The translations under genes and the position numbers were made by a program. The notes beneath the pieces are model-generated. The model saw only the letters and a list, made by a program, of their open reading frames with translations, ran no database searches and was not told the origin of the DNA. Source: an uncultured Cellvibrionales bacterium (GTDB lineage: Bacteria > Pseudomonadota > Gammaproteobacteria > Pseudomonadales > Porticoccaceae). Taken from it: a stretch of 64,000 nt of DNA. The stretch covers positions 37,171 through 101,170 of the forward strand of contig CAJWCO010000005.1 of assembly GCA_913031145.1 (NCBI GenBank), read 5' to 3'. Below are positions 1-8,005 of this stretch, piece by piece (position 1 is the stretch's first letter; every line of letters starts with the position of its first letter).

Positions 1-1592
1 GTATCAATGTGGTTGCTTTAGTTGACGGCCAGCCGAAAGTTCTCAACTTAAAGCAGTTATTGGAATGTTTCGTCAGTCATCGCCGGGAAGTGGTAACACG
101 CCGCTCTATTTACCTTTTGCGCAAGGCGCGAGAGAGAGCGCATACGCTGGAGGGCTTTGCAATTGCGCTTGCCAATATTGATGAGATTATTGTTCTGATT
201 AAGCAAGCGCCGACGCCCGCAGAGGCGCGAGCTGCTATGGTCGCGCGGGGGTGGGAACCTTCCGGCGTACTTCCGATGCTTGAGAAAGCGGGCTCCTCAG
301 CAACGCGCCCGGATGGTCTCGAGGCGGTCTATGGTTTTGTGGATGGTCAGTATTACCTCTCGCCAAATCAGGCGCGTGATATTCTGGAGTTGCGGTTGCA
401 TCGTTTAACGGGGATGGAGCAAGATAAAATCATCGAAGAATTTTCGGTGAGGTTAGAAGAGATCGCCGAATACCAAACGATATTGGGCGATCCGACGCGT
501 TTGATGTCCGTGATCAGAGAAGAACTGGAGGCTTTGGCAGCAGAATTTTCTGATCCTAGAAGGACGCAGATCGTCGAGTCTCAACACGATTTTACCGTTG
601 AAGATCTAATTACCGAAGAAGAGCGCGTGGTGACGATGTCGCATGCGGGTTATGCAAAGACGCAACCCTTGGCTGATTACCAAGCTCAGCGACGAGGGGG
701 TATGGGGAAATCCGCCACTGCAGTAAAGGATGAAGACTTCGTAGAGCACCTCCTTGTGGCGAGTACCCACGCGACTATTTTATGTTTTACCAATACCGGC
801 AAGGTCTATTGGCTAAAGGTTTACCAGATCCCTGTTGCAGGTCGTAATTCGCGCGGACGTCCGATCATCAATTTATTACCGCTCGAGGAAGGTGAGCGAA
901 TCAACTCGATTTTACCCGTGGAAGAATATCGAGATAACCAGTACGTGCTGATGGCAACAGCGAATGGAACGGTTAAAAAGACCGCTCTGACACAGTATTC
1001 TAATCCGCGAAAAGTCGGTTTGCGTGCTGTTGATTTGGCGGAAGGCGATCAGTTAGTGGGTACTGCGGTCGTAGATGATGACAAAGATGTTATGCTTTTT
1101 AGCAGTGAAGGCAAGGCAGTGCGTTTTGCTGGGAGCGATGTGCGTCCGATGGGGCGTGTGTCGAAAGGGGTCAGGGGAATGCGGTTACCGCCCGGTCAGC
1201 GGGTAATCTCGATGGTTATTCCAGAAGAGGCTGGGTACTTGTTAACGGTCTGCGACAACGGGTTTGGCAAGCGAACTGCAACTGCAGAATTTCCGACTAA
1301 AGGCCGCGGTGGGAAGGGCATGATTGCCATTCAGGTTAGTGACCGAAATGGTCCATTGCTAGGTGCTACGCAGTTGTTTGTCGGCGATGAGGTGATGCTG
1401 ATTTCTGATCAAGGTACGATGGTGCGAATTCGCGGCGATGAGGTCTCAGTGATTGGCCGCAATACCCAAGGCGTTCGAGTGATTCGGTTAAAAGACCATG
1501 AAACATTGGTGAGTTTAGCGCGCATTGCCGAACCGGAAGAAATCGAACTCGTCGTCACTGACGAAAATAGCTCAGTTGAGGATCAAGGGTAG
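1..1592 (+). CDS. gyrA: DNA gyrase subunit A, C-terminal part (5' end outside window)
   Basis: Catalytic/wrapping subunit of DNA gyrase, which introduces negative supercoils with GyrB. The reading frame is open from the window edge, so the gene is partial: about 340 N-terminal residues, including the active-site tyrosine region, lie upstream. Seen here are the end of the breakage-reunion domain and coiled coil (HRREVVTRR near the start), then the C-terminal beta-pinwheel of repeated strands. The GyrA box reads QRRGGMG (around nt 687-707); the usual motif has Lys or Arg at the sixth position, so the Met is unusual. The end (TDENSSVEDQG) is only mildly acidic. pheA follows after 6 bp, suggesting co-transcription. 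Confidence 0.97.
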   Translation, partial: INVVALVDGQPKVLNLKQLLECFVSHRREVVTRRSIYLLRKARERAHTLEGFAIALANIDEIIVLIKQAPTPAEARAAMVARGWEPSGVLPMLEKAGSSATRPDGLEAVYGFVDGQYYLSPNQARDILELRLHRLTGMEQDKIIEEFSVRLEEIAEYQTILGDPTRLMSVIREELEALAAEFSDPRRTQIVESQHDFTVEDLITEEERVVTMSHAGYAKTQPLADYQAQRRGGMGKSATAVKDEDFVEHLLVASTHATILCFTNTGKVYWLKVYQIPVAGRNSRGRPIINLLPLEEGERINSILPVEEYRDNQYVLMATANGTVKKTALTQYSNPRKVGLRAVDLAEGDQLVGTAVVDDDKDVMLFSSEGKAVRFAGSDVRPMGRVSKGVRGMRLPPGQRVISMVIPEEAGYLLTVCDNGFGKRTATAEFPTKGRGGKGMIAIQVSDRNGPLLGATQLFVGDEVMLISDQGTMVRIRGDEVSVIGRNTQGVRVIRLKDHETLVSLARIAEPEEIELVVTDENSSVEDQG

Positions 1593-1598
1593 AGCCGA

Positions 1599-2684
1599 AT
1601 GAAAGCAAAAGATCCCCTCTTGGTGTTGCGTGATGAAATCGACGCCATTGACAACGACATTATGCGAGCGATCAATCAGCGCGCTCGTTGTGCGCAAAAA
1701 GTCGGCGAAATAAAGCAACAATTGGGTGATGCCAGTTTTTATCGTCCAGAGCGCGAAGCTCAAGTTCTGCGTCGGGTGATGTCAAGTAATCAAGGTCCGA
1801 TTGACGACGAGGATATGGCGCGCCTTTTTAGACATATCATGTCGGCATGCTTGGCCTTAGAAAAGCCCCTGCGAGTCGCTTTTTTGGGTCCCGAGGGCAC
1901 GTTTACCCAAGAGGCCGCACTGAAGCATTTTGGTGAGTCCGCAATCAGTGTTCCGAAAAGCGCAATTGATGAGGTGTTTAGAGAGGTTGTCGCGGGCAGC
2001 TGCGAATTTGGCGTGGTACCTGTCGAAAATTCTACGGAAGGTGTTGTGAGTCACACTTTGGACAGTTTTATAGATTCTTCATTACATATTTGTGGTGAAG
2101 TCGAGCTGCGTATTCATCAACATTTCTTGGTCGGCGTGAATACCAGCGAAGCGAAAGTTACCCGCGTATATTCTCATGCGCAGTCCCTCGCTCAGTGTCG
2201 TCATTGGTTAGATGCGAACTATCCGACGATTGAGCGCGTTGCGGTCAGCAGCAATGCTGACGCCGCAAAGCGTGTTAAAGGAGAGTGGAACTCGGCCGCT
2301 ATTGCGGGTGATATGTCGTGTCAACTCTATGGGTTGAAAAAGTTGGCGGAGAACATTGAGGACCGTCCTGACAATTCGACACGTTTTCTTGTCATTGGTC
2401 AACAAAGCGTTCCGGTTAGCGGTGACGACAAAACCTCTGTCATTGTGTCGATGCGCAATAAGCCGGGGGCGTTGCATGCTCTTTTAGAGCCTTTTTACAA
2501 GTCCGGCGTCGACTTAACTCGCGTTGAAACGCGTCCATCCAAAGATGGCAAATGGACATATGTTTTCTTTATCGATTTTGTTGGGCACCGTGACGAGCCT
2601 TCGGTCGAGAATATTCTAAATGCGCTCACGGACGAAAGCGTGAACCTTAAAATGTTAGGCTCCTATCCCCGCGCCGTTCTATAG
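1599..2684 (+). CDS. pheA: Bifunctional chorismate mutase / prephenate dehydratase (P-protein)
   Basis: Converts chorismate to prephenate and then to phenylpyruvate, the committed branch to phenylalanine. Domain order over 361 residues: AroQ-type chorismate mutase at about 5-90 (starts LRDEIDAIDNDIMRAINQRA); prephenate dehydratase at about 93-270, opening with GPEGTFTQEAA and containing the catalytic TRF motif (DNSTRFLVIG); and a C-terminal ACT domain at about 280-361 with GALHALLEPF and an ETRP variant of the ESRP phenylalanine-binding motif. The length is normal for P-proteins. It starts 6 bp after gyrA. The related gene orders I know carry serC before pheA and hisC after it; both are absent here. 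Feedback inhibition by phenylalanine through the ACT domain is expected from the family. Confidence 0.97.
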   Translation: MKAKDPLLVLRDEIDAIDNDIMRAINQRARCAQKVGEIKQQLGDASFYRPEREAQVLRRVMSSNQGPIDDEDMARLFRHIMSACLALEKPLRVAFLGPEGTFTQEAALKHFGESAISVPKSAIDEVFREVVAGSCEFGVVPVENSTEGVVSHTLDSFIDSSLHICGEVELRIHQHFLVGVNTSEAKVTRVYSHAQSLAQCRHWLDANYPTIERVAVSSNADAAKRVKGEWNSAAIAGDMSCQLYGLKKLAENIEDRPDNSTRFLVIGQQSVPVSGDDKTSVIVSMRNKPGALHALLEPFYKSGVDLTRVETRPSKDGKWTYVFFIDFVGHRDEPSVENILNALTDESVNLKMLGSYPRAVL

Positions 2685-2756
2685 AAGCCGCAACGGACCA
2701 TTGATGGCCAAACAATTGACACGGTCGGAAACGATAAAGGGTATTGGGAGCTTTTC

Positions 2757-5000
2757 ATGACGAATCGAGGTGCGTCTCGAGAGATGGTATGTGATCGCCT
2801 TGTGGTCATCGGTCTGGGGTTGATAGGCGCAAGCGTCGCCGCAGCCGCGCGCGAGCAGGGTCTCTGCCGCGAAGTGGTGGGTATCTCGCGGCGCAGCTCT
2901 ACGCTTGAGCTCGCCCTGCAAGCAGGAATTATTGACCGAGCAGTAGACCAACTCTCGGCAATCGCTAGCGAATTGAAATCTGGCGATGTTGTTTTGATTA
3001 GCGTTCCTACGTTAACGGTCGCAGATGTGCTTCGGGATTGCCAAAACCAGCTTTGCGGTACAGTTACTGTTACAGATGTTGCCAGTGTTAAGGGGAATGT
3101 CGTTGAGATGGCGGCGACCATTTACGGTAAAATGCCTGCTCAATTTGTGCCGGGACACCCGATTGCAGGGTCTGAAAAGAGTGGTGTCAACGCGGCTTCC
3201 ACGGATTTATTTGACGGACATAGGGTGATTCTCACTCCTGTCGAAGAGACGGGCTTGGGTCACGTTGGGCGCATCCGTGCGCTCTGGGAAGCAATCGGTG
3301 CTGTCGTGTGTTGTATGGAGGTGGCGCGACATGATGCGATCTTGGCGGCCACTAGCCACTTGCCTCATCTACTGGCATATGCGCTCGTTGATAGCCTGGC
3401 GTCGGGGGACGAGCATCGAGAGATATTTCGTTATGCGGCAGGCGGCTTTCGAGACTTTACGCGCATCGCCGCGAGTGATCCAGTCATGTGGCGCGATATT
3501 GCACTGGCGAACCGTACGGCGATTTTGAACGTTTTAGACCGTGTGTTGTCAGATTTTACAAGGTTACGCCAAGCCGTCGATCAGGCTGATCAAGATCACC
3601 TGATTGACGTTTTTACCCGCGCGCGCGATGCGCGCCATTACTTCGAAAGCGTATCAGAGAGCCCATCTATGTCTTTATCCAAAGCGCGCAGTGAGACACG
3701 ATATAGACTCGCTCCAGGGGGACATAGTCGCGCGACTTTGCAGGTTCCCGGAGATAAATCCATATCTCATCGATCGATTATGTTAGGTTCTTTGGCGGAG
3801 GGCCTTACGGAAGTTAATGGTTTTTTGGAGGGCGAAGACAGTTTAGCAACACTGCAGGCGTTCCGTGACATGGGTGTTTTAATCGAGGGTCCCGACGACG
3901 GTCGGTTAGCCATTCATGGCGTCGGATTAAACGGACTGAAAGCGCCTAAAAAGCCTTTGTATTTAGGGAATTCAGGTACGGCAATGCGTTTGTTCAGCGG
4001 CCTTTTAGCGGGTCAAGCCTTCGACGTTGAGTTGATCGGCGATGAATCCTTAACGAAGCGCCCCATGGGACGTGTCGCAGACCCTCTGCGGGCGATGGGC
4101 GCAGTGATTGAAACGGCTGCAGGCGGTCGGCCGCCGCTACGTATTCGCGGCGGAAACACGTTGAAGGGAATCGAATATAAAATGCCTATGGCAAGTGCTC
4201 AGGTAAAGTCTTGTATTTTATTGGCTGGGCTGTATGCAGAAGGTGTTTCTACGGTGGAAGAGCCAGCACCGACTCGGGACCACACTGAACGTATGCTACA
4301 AGGGTTTGGATATACAGTCGTTCGGGAGGGCTCCCGCGCCGAATTGCGAAGTGGCGGGGGTTTAAAAGCGAGGCGCATTGATGTTCCCTCCGATATTTCT
4401 TCTGCTGCGTTTTTTATGGTTGCGGCCGCAATAACGCCGGGCTCGGACATTCTTTTGCGTCATGTCGGTATCAATCCGACGCGCGTGGGCGTATTAAATA
4501 TTTTGACGTTGATGGGTGCGGACGTGCAAGTTCTCGACGAGAGAGAGGCAGGTGGCGAGCCTGTGGCGGATATTCGCGTTCGCTACTCTGGTCTCGTTGG
4601 TATTGATATCCCGACAGATCAAGTGCCTTTGGCGATAGATGAGTTCCCAGTAATTTTTATCGCGGCTGCCTGTGCTTCGGGTAAGACCCGCTTGACGGGC
4701 GCAGAGGAACTGCGTGTAAAAGAAAGTGATCGTATTCAGGTTATGGCTGATGGGTTACAAGTGCTTGGCGTCGATGCGGAAGCGACCGATGATGGTATGA
4801 CGATCGTTGGGGGGCCAATTGGCGGAGGATTGATTGACAGTCACGGTGATCATCGTATTGCCATGGCATTTAGCATAGCAGCGTTGCGCGCACGCGCAGA
4901 AATCAGTATAAACCATTGCAACAACGTAGCTACGTCGTTTCCATCGTTTATCGAATTGGCGCGGGCTATTGGTTTGCAGCTTGATGTTGAGGATATGTAG
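2757..5000 (+). CDS. tyrA-aroA: Fused prephenate dehydrogenase / 3-phosphoshikimate 1-carboxyvinyltransferase (EPSP synthase)
   Basis: A 747-residue two-enzyme protein. The N-terminal ~300 residues are a TyrA-type prephenate/arogenate dehydrogenase, with a Rossmann glycine motif (VVIGLGLIGAS) and the HPIAGSEKSG catalytic segment. From about residue 305 (an internal Met after a Ser-rich linker) a complete EPSP synthase follows, with PGDKSISHR, LGNSGTAMR and the late HGDHRIAM motif. The two activities sit at the tyrosine branch and at the chorismate-forming part of the shikimate pathway. This fusion is known from Pseudomonas relatives, so it is a lineage marker and not an assembly error; no stop or frameshift interrupts it. 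cmk overlaps its stop codon by one base. Confidence 0.96.
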   Translation: MTNRGASREMVCDRLVVIGLGLIGASVAAAAREQGLCREVVGISRRSSTLELALQAGIIDRAVDQLSAIASELKSGDVVLISVPTLTVADVLRDCQNQLCGTVTVTDVASVKGNVVEMAATIYGKMPAQFVPGHPIAGSEKSGVNAASTDLFDGHRVILTPVEETGLGHVGRIRALWEAIGAVVCCMEVARHDAILAATSHLPHLLAYALVDSLASGDEHREIFRYAAGGFRDFTRIAASDPVMWRDIALANRTAILNVLDRVLSDFTRLRQAVDQADQDHLIDVFTRARDARHYFESVSESPSMSLSKARSETRYRLAPGGHSRATLQVPGDKSISHRSIMLGSLAEGLTEVNGFLEGEDSLATLQAFRDMGVLIEGPDDGRLAIHGVGLNGLKAPKKPLYLGNSGTAMRLFSGLLAGQAFDVELIGDESLTKRPMGRVADPLRAMGAVIETAAGGRPPLRIRGGNTLKGIEYKMPMASAQVKSCILLAGLYAEGVSTVEEPAPTRDHTERMLQGFGYTVVREGSRAELRSGGGLKARRIDVPSDISSAAFFMVAAAITPGSDILLRHVGINPTRVGVLNILTLMGADVQVLDEREAGGEPVADIRVRYSGLVGIDIPTDQVPLAIDEFPVIFIAAACASGKTRLTGAEELRVKESDRIQVMADGLQVLGVDAEATDDGMTIVGGPIGGGLIDSHGDHRIAMAFSIAALRARAEISINHCNNVATSFPSFIELARAIGLQLDVEDM

Positions 5001-5686
5001 TGACTATGTCGGTCAGAATTATTACGTTAGACGGCCCTAGTGGCGCAGGAAAGGGTACAGCCGGTATCGGTTTGGCAAAAAAGCTGAACTATTATTATCT
5101 GGACAGTGGTGCGTTGTACCGTTTGCTGGCGCTAGCCGCCCAAAGGCACAAAGTTGATCTGGATAATCAATCAGCTGTGACGACCCTCGCGGCACATTTC
5201 GACATTGACTTTAAAAATACTGCGATAGGGGCGATGCAAGTTTTGTTAGAGGGTGAGGACGTTACCCGTGAGATCCGTATGGAGCACGTAGCGTCTGCTG
5301 CATCGAGGGTGGCCATGCACGCGGGTGTTCGTAGTGCGTTGGTTGATCGACAACGTTTGTTTGCGAAATCTCCTGGGTTAGTGGCAGACGGTCGGGATAT
5401 GGGAACTGTGATATTTCCCGATGCTGAATTAAAGATTTACCTGACCGCAAGCTCTGAAGTGCGCGCGTCTCGAAGACATAAACAGTTGCTTGAAAAGGGG
5501 GAAAATGTTAGTCTCCACGCCGTCCGAATTCAGGTCGATGAACGGGACGAACGCGATAGAAGCCGAAAGTCTTCCCCGCTGCGTCCCGCTGCGTCTGCCA
5601 TACAGATTGATACATCGGCGATGTCGGCAGAAGAAGTTCTGAATAAACTTCTCGAAATCGCTGTTATCAGAGGATTGTTCCACTAA
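5000..5686 (+). CDS. cmk: Cytidylate kinase
   Basis: Phosphorylates CMP/dCMP with ATP in pyrimidine nucleotide metabolism. The P-loop GPSGAGKGT is near residues 11-19, with the family motifs LDSGALYR and DGRDMGTVIFPDA further on; 228 residues is the usual size. The GTG at 5000 overlaps the tyrA-aroA stop by one base (TAGTG) and has GAGG seven bases upstream; the ATG at 5006 is an alternative but is poorly spaced from that Shine-Dalgarno. Overlap with aroA and position just before rpsA match the common aroA-cmk-rpsA-ihfB order. Confidence 0.96.
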   Translation: MTMSVRIITLDGPSGAGKGTAGIGLAKKLNYYYLDSGALYRLLALAAQRHKVDLDNQSAVTTLAAHFDIDFKNTAIGAMQVLLEGEDVTREIRMEHVASAASRVAMHAGVRSALVDRQRLFAKSPGLVADGRDMGTVIFPDAELKIYLTASSEVRASRRHKQLLEKGENVSLHAVRIQVDERDERDRSRKSSPLRPAASAIQIDTSAMSAEEVLNKLLEIAVIRGLFH

Positions 5687-5773
5687 TCGGGCGAGCCGCG
5701 TTGCACCAGCATTTGACGTTGCTCTGCCTCAATGTAACTACTCCGCATGAGCTGGCACTGCGGTTGAAGCGTG

Positions 5774-5799
5774 ATTTCGGTGCTTTTGATGACCGAAAT
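5774..5799 (+). promoter_or_regulatory. Hairpin in the rpsA leader (possible S1 autoregulatory element)
   Basis: Within the 142-bp gap between cmk and rpsA there is a perfect 8-bp inverted repeat, ATTTCGGT (5774-5781) and ACCGAAAT (5792-5799), with a 10-base loop, ending 29 bases before the rpsA ATG. rpsA lacks a strong Shine-Dalgarno (only a weak AGG about nine bases upstream). In E. coli the rpsA leader is a folded initiation region without a strong Shine-Dalgarno and is repressed by S1. The hairpin is seen; the regulatory role is inference. Confidence 0.45.
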
Positions 5800-5828
5800 A
5801 TCGCCCTTCACTATCTAGGTATAATCAC

Positions 5829-7505
5829 ATGAGCGAAAGCTTCCAAGAACTGTTCGAAGAGAGTCTAAAAACTGTTGAAATGAGTCCGGGTGCAATTATT
5901 ACTGGGGTCATCATTGATATAGACAAAGATTGGGTGACCGTGCATGCCGGCTTGAAATCTGAAGGCGTGATATCCATAGATCAATTTTACAATGAAAAAG
6001 GCCTTGTCGAAGTTGTTATTGGCGATGAAGTTCAAGTTGCGCTTGAGGCAGTTGAAGACGGACATGGAGCTACCAAGTTATCGCGTGAAAAGGCCCGCCG
6101 AGCGGAGTCGTGGATTGATCTTGAGGCAGCCCATAAAGCGGATGAAGTTGTTATGGGAATTATCAGTGGGAAGGTCAAAGGCGGTTTCACTGTAGATGTT
6201 CATGGGTTAAGAGCCTTTTTGCCGGGGTCATTGGTGGATGTTCGGCCGCTGCGCGAAATTACTCATCTCGAAGGCAAAGACCTAGAATTCAAAGTCATTA
6301 AGTTAGACCCAAAACGAAACAATGTTGTTGTTAGTCGGCGAGCGGTCATGGAGAGCGCCAATTCGGCTGAACGCGATGCGCTGCTTGCGAATATCGAAGA
6401 AGGTTCGTCGTTGAAAGGTGTTATCAAGAATTTGACGGATTACGGCGCTTTTGTCGATCTTGGTGGTATTGATGGTCTTCTTCACATCACAGATATGTCT
6501 TGGAAACGCATCAGACACCCTTCTGAAATGATTAACGTGGGCGATGAAATTGATGTCAAGGTATTGAAATTTGATCGCGAGCGAAATCGTGTTTCGTTAG
6601 GAATGAAGCAGATGGGCGACGATCCCTGGGGCGATATAAAAGGTCGCTATCCAGAAGGCGCGCGCGCCAAAGCCAAAATCACGAATCTGACCGACTATGG
6701 CTGTTTTGCTGAATTGGAAGACGGCGTTGAAGGGTTGGTGCATGTCTCTGAAATGGACTGGACAAATAAAAATGTGCATCCATCAAAGATTGTGCAGCTC
6801 GGCGATGAGGTCGAGGTGATGGTTCTGGATATTGATGAAGAGCGCCGACGTATTTCACTCGGCATAAAACAGTGTTTTGCGAACCCTTGGGATGATTTTG
6901 CGACAAGCATGGAAAAAGGCGAAAAAATTGCTGGTAAAATCAAGTCTATTACCGATTTCGGTATTTTCATCGGGCTTGACGGGGGTATTGACGGCTTGGT
7001 TCACTTGTCGGACATTTCTTGGAGCGAAACAGGTGAAGACGCCGTGCGTAATTTCAAGAAAGGAGAGGAAGTTGAGACGGTTGTTCTGAGTATTGATGCA
7101 GAAAGGGAACGCATTTCATTGGGTATTAAGCAACTTCAAGATGATCCGTTTAATACCTATGTCAATACAAACGACAAAGGCGCCGTGGTCGTGGGTACGG
7201 TGAAGGAAGTTGATGCCAAAGGGGCTACTCTACAACTGGCAGATCACGTTGAGGGTTATATAAAGGGCTCTGAATTGTCTCGTGAACGCGTCGAAGATGC
7301 CCGCTTAGTAACCACGATTGGTGCGGAAATTGAGGCTAAGATCGTAGTGGTAGACCGAAAAAATCGGACCATAAGTTTGTCGGTTAAATCGAAGGACGTG
7401 TCTGATGAAAAGGCGGCAGTGAAGGCGCATCGCAAGCAGGAAACCGAAACGGCCTCGGCTCCTACAACTATCGGCGACCTTATCAAAGCGCAAATGGATA
7501 AATAG
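5829..7505 (+). CDS. rpsA: 30S ribosomal protein S1
   Basis: Large RNA-binding protein of the small subunit needed to start translation on many mRNAs. The 558 residues show six S1 (OB-fold) repeats at roughly 20-90, 105-170, 190-260, 275-350, 360-435 and 448-515. Repeats 3 to 5 carry close copies of the TDYGAF/TDYGCF/TDFGIF ... GLVH signature. Length matches gammaproteobacterial S1 (E. coli 557). The start is ATG in the sequence ATCACATGAGCG with a weak ribosome binding site. cmk is upstream and ihfB downstream, the conserved arrangement. Confidence 0.98.
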   Translation: MSESFQELFEESLKTVEMSPGAIITGVIIDIDKDWVTVHAGLKSEGVISIDQFYNEKGLVEVVIGDEVQVALEAVEDGHGATKLSREKARRAESWIDLEAAHKADEVVMGIISGKVKGGFTVDVHGLRAFLPGSLVDVRPLREITHLEGKDLEFKVIKLDPKRNNVVVSRRAVMESANSAERDALLANIEEGSSLKGVIKNLTDYGAFVDLGGIDGLLHITDMSWKRIRHPSEMINVGDEIDVKVLKFDRERNRVSLGMKQMGDDPWGDIKGRYPEGARAKAKITNLTDYGCFAELEDGVEGLVHVSEMDWTNKNVHPSKIVQLGDEVEVMVLDIDEERRRISLGIKQCFANPWDDFATSMEKGEKIAGKIKSITDFGIFIGLDGGIDGLVHLSDISWSETGEDAVRNFKKGEEVETVVLSIDAERERISLGIKQLQDDPFNTYVNTNDKGAVVVGTVKEVDAKGATLQLADHVEGYIKGSELSRERVEDARLVTTIGAEIEAKIVVVDRKNRTISLSVKSKDVSDEKAAVKAHRKQETETASAPTTIGDLIKAQMDK

Positions 7506-7697
7506 ATCGCGATGGATGAACTGGTTAGGGATGGTTTTTTTACCCCTGATCGGTTCAATCCAATGGGTATTGTTATTTTTCACTTGTATAAAATTTATAG
7601 TCTTATAAACTAAGCTCCTAACTTGAAAATGTTTAGCGCCGTTCTGTACGTGCGCTGCGCCAAATTTTTTTAAGACAAGAATAAAACTGCGAGTCAC

Positions 7698-7979
7698 ATG
7701 ACAAAATCAGAACTTATTGAGAGAATGTCAGACAGCCAAGATCATTTATCCCCCCGCGATGTTGAATTAGCGGTCCGTATGATCTTAGAACGTATGACCA
7801 CCACACTGGCTAATAACAGACGGATAGAGATCCGCGGCTTTGGTAGTTTTTCTTTGCATTACCGTGCACCCCGATTGGGGCGTAATCCGAAAACGGGTAC
7901 GGCTGTAGAACTCAGTGGTAAGCACGTTCCTTATTTTAAACCTGGCAAAGAACTCCGCGATCGTGTTAACACGTCTTAA
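7698..7979 (+). CDS. ihfB: Integration host factor subunit beta
   Basis: DNA-bending nucleoid protein that works as a heterodimer with IhfA in recombination, replication and transcription control. The 93 residues have the HU/IHF fold. The beta-arm region [15 protein letters not shown] contains the conserved proline (RNPKTG) that intercalates into the minor groove. It starts TKSELIERM, typical of IhfB. The 190 bp between rpsA and ihfB are rich in A/T runs and could hold its own promoter, but no unambiguous -35/-10 pair stands out. Confidence 0.97.
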   Translation: MTKSELIERMSDSQDHLSPRDVELAVRMILERMTTTLANNRRIEIRGFGSFSLHYRAPRLGRNPKTGTAVELSGKHVPYFKPGKELRDRVNTS

Positions 7980-8005
7980 AATTTTGGGTCGCTGGGCCCA
8001 CTATA

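Noticed and set aside
5820..5825. Perfect TATAAT just before rpsA
   Set aside because: It ends three bases before the ATG and has no -35 at 16-18 bp, so it cannot serve as the rpsA promoter in the usual way.
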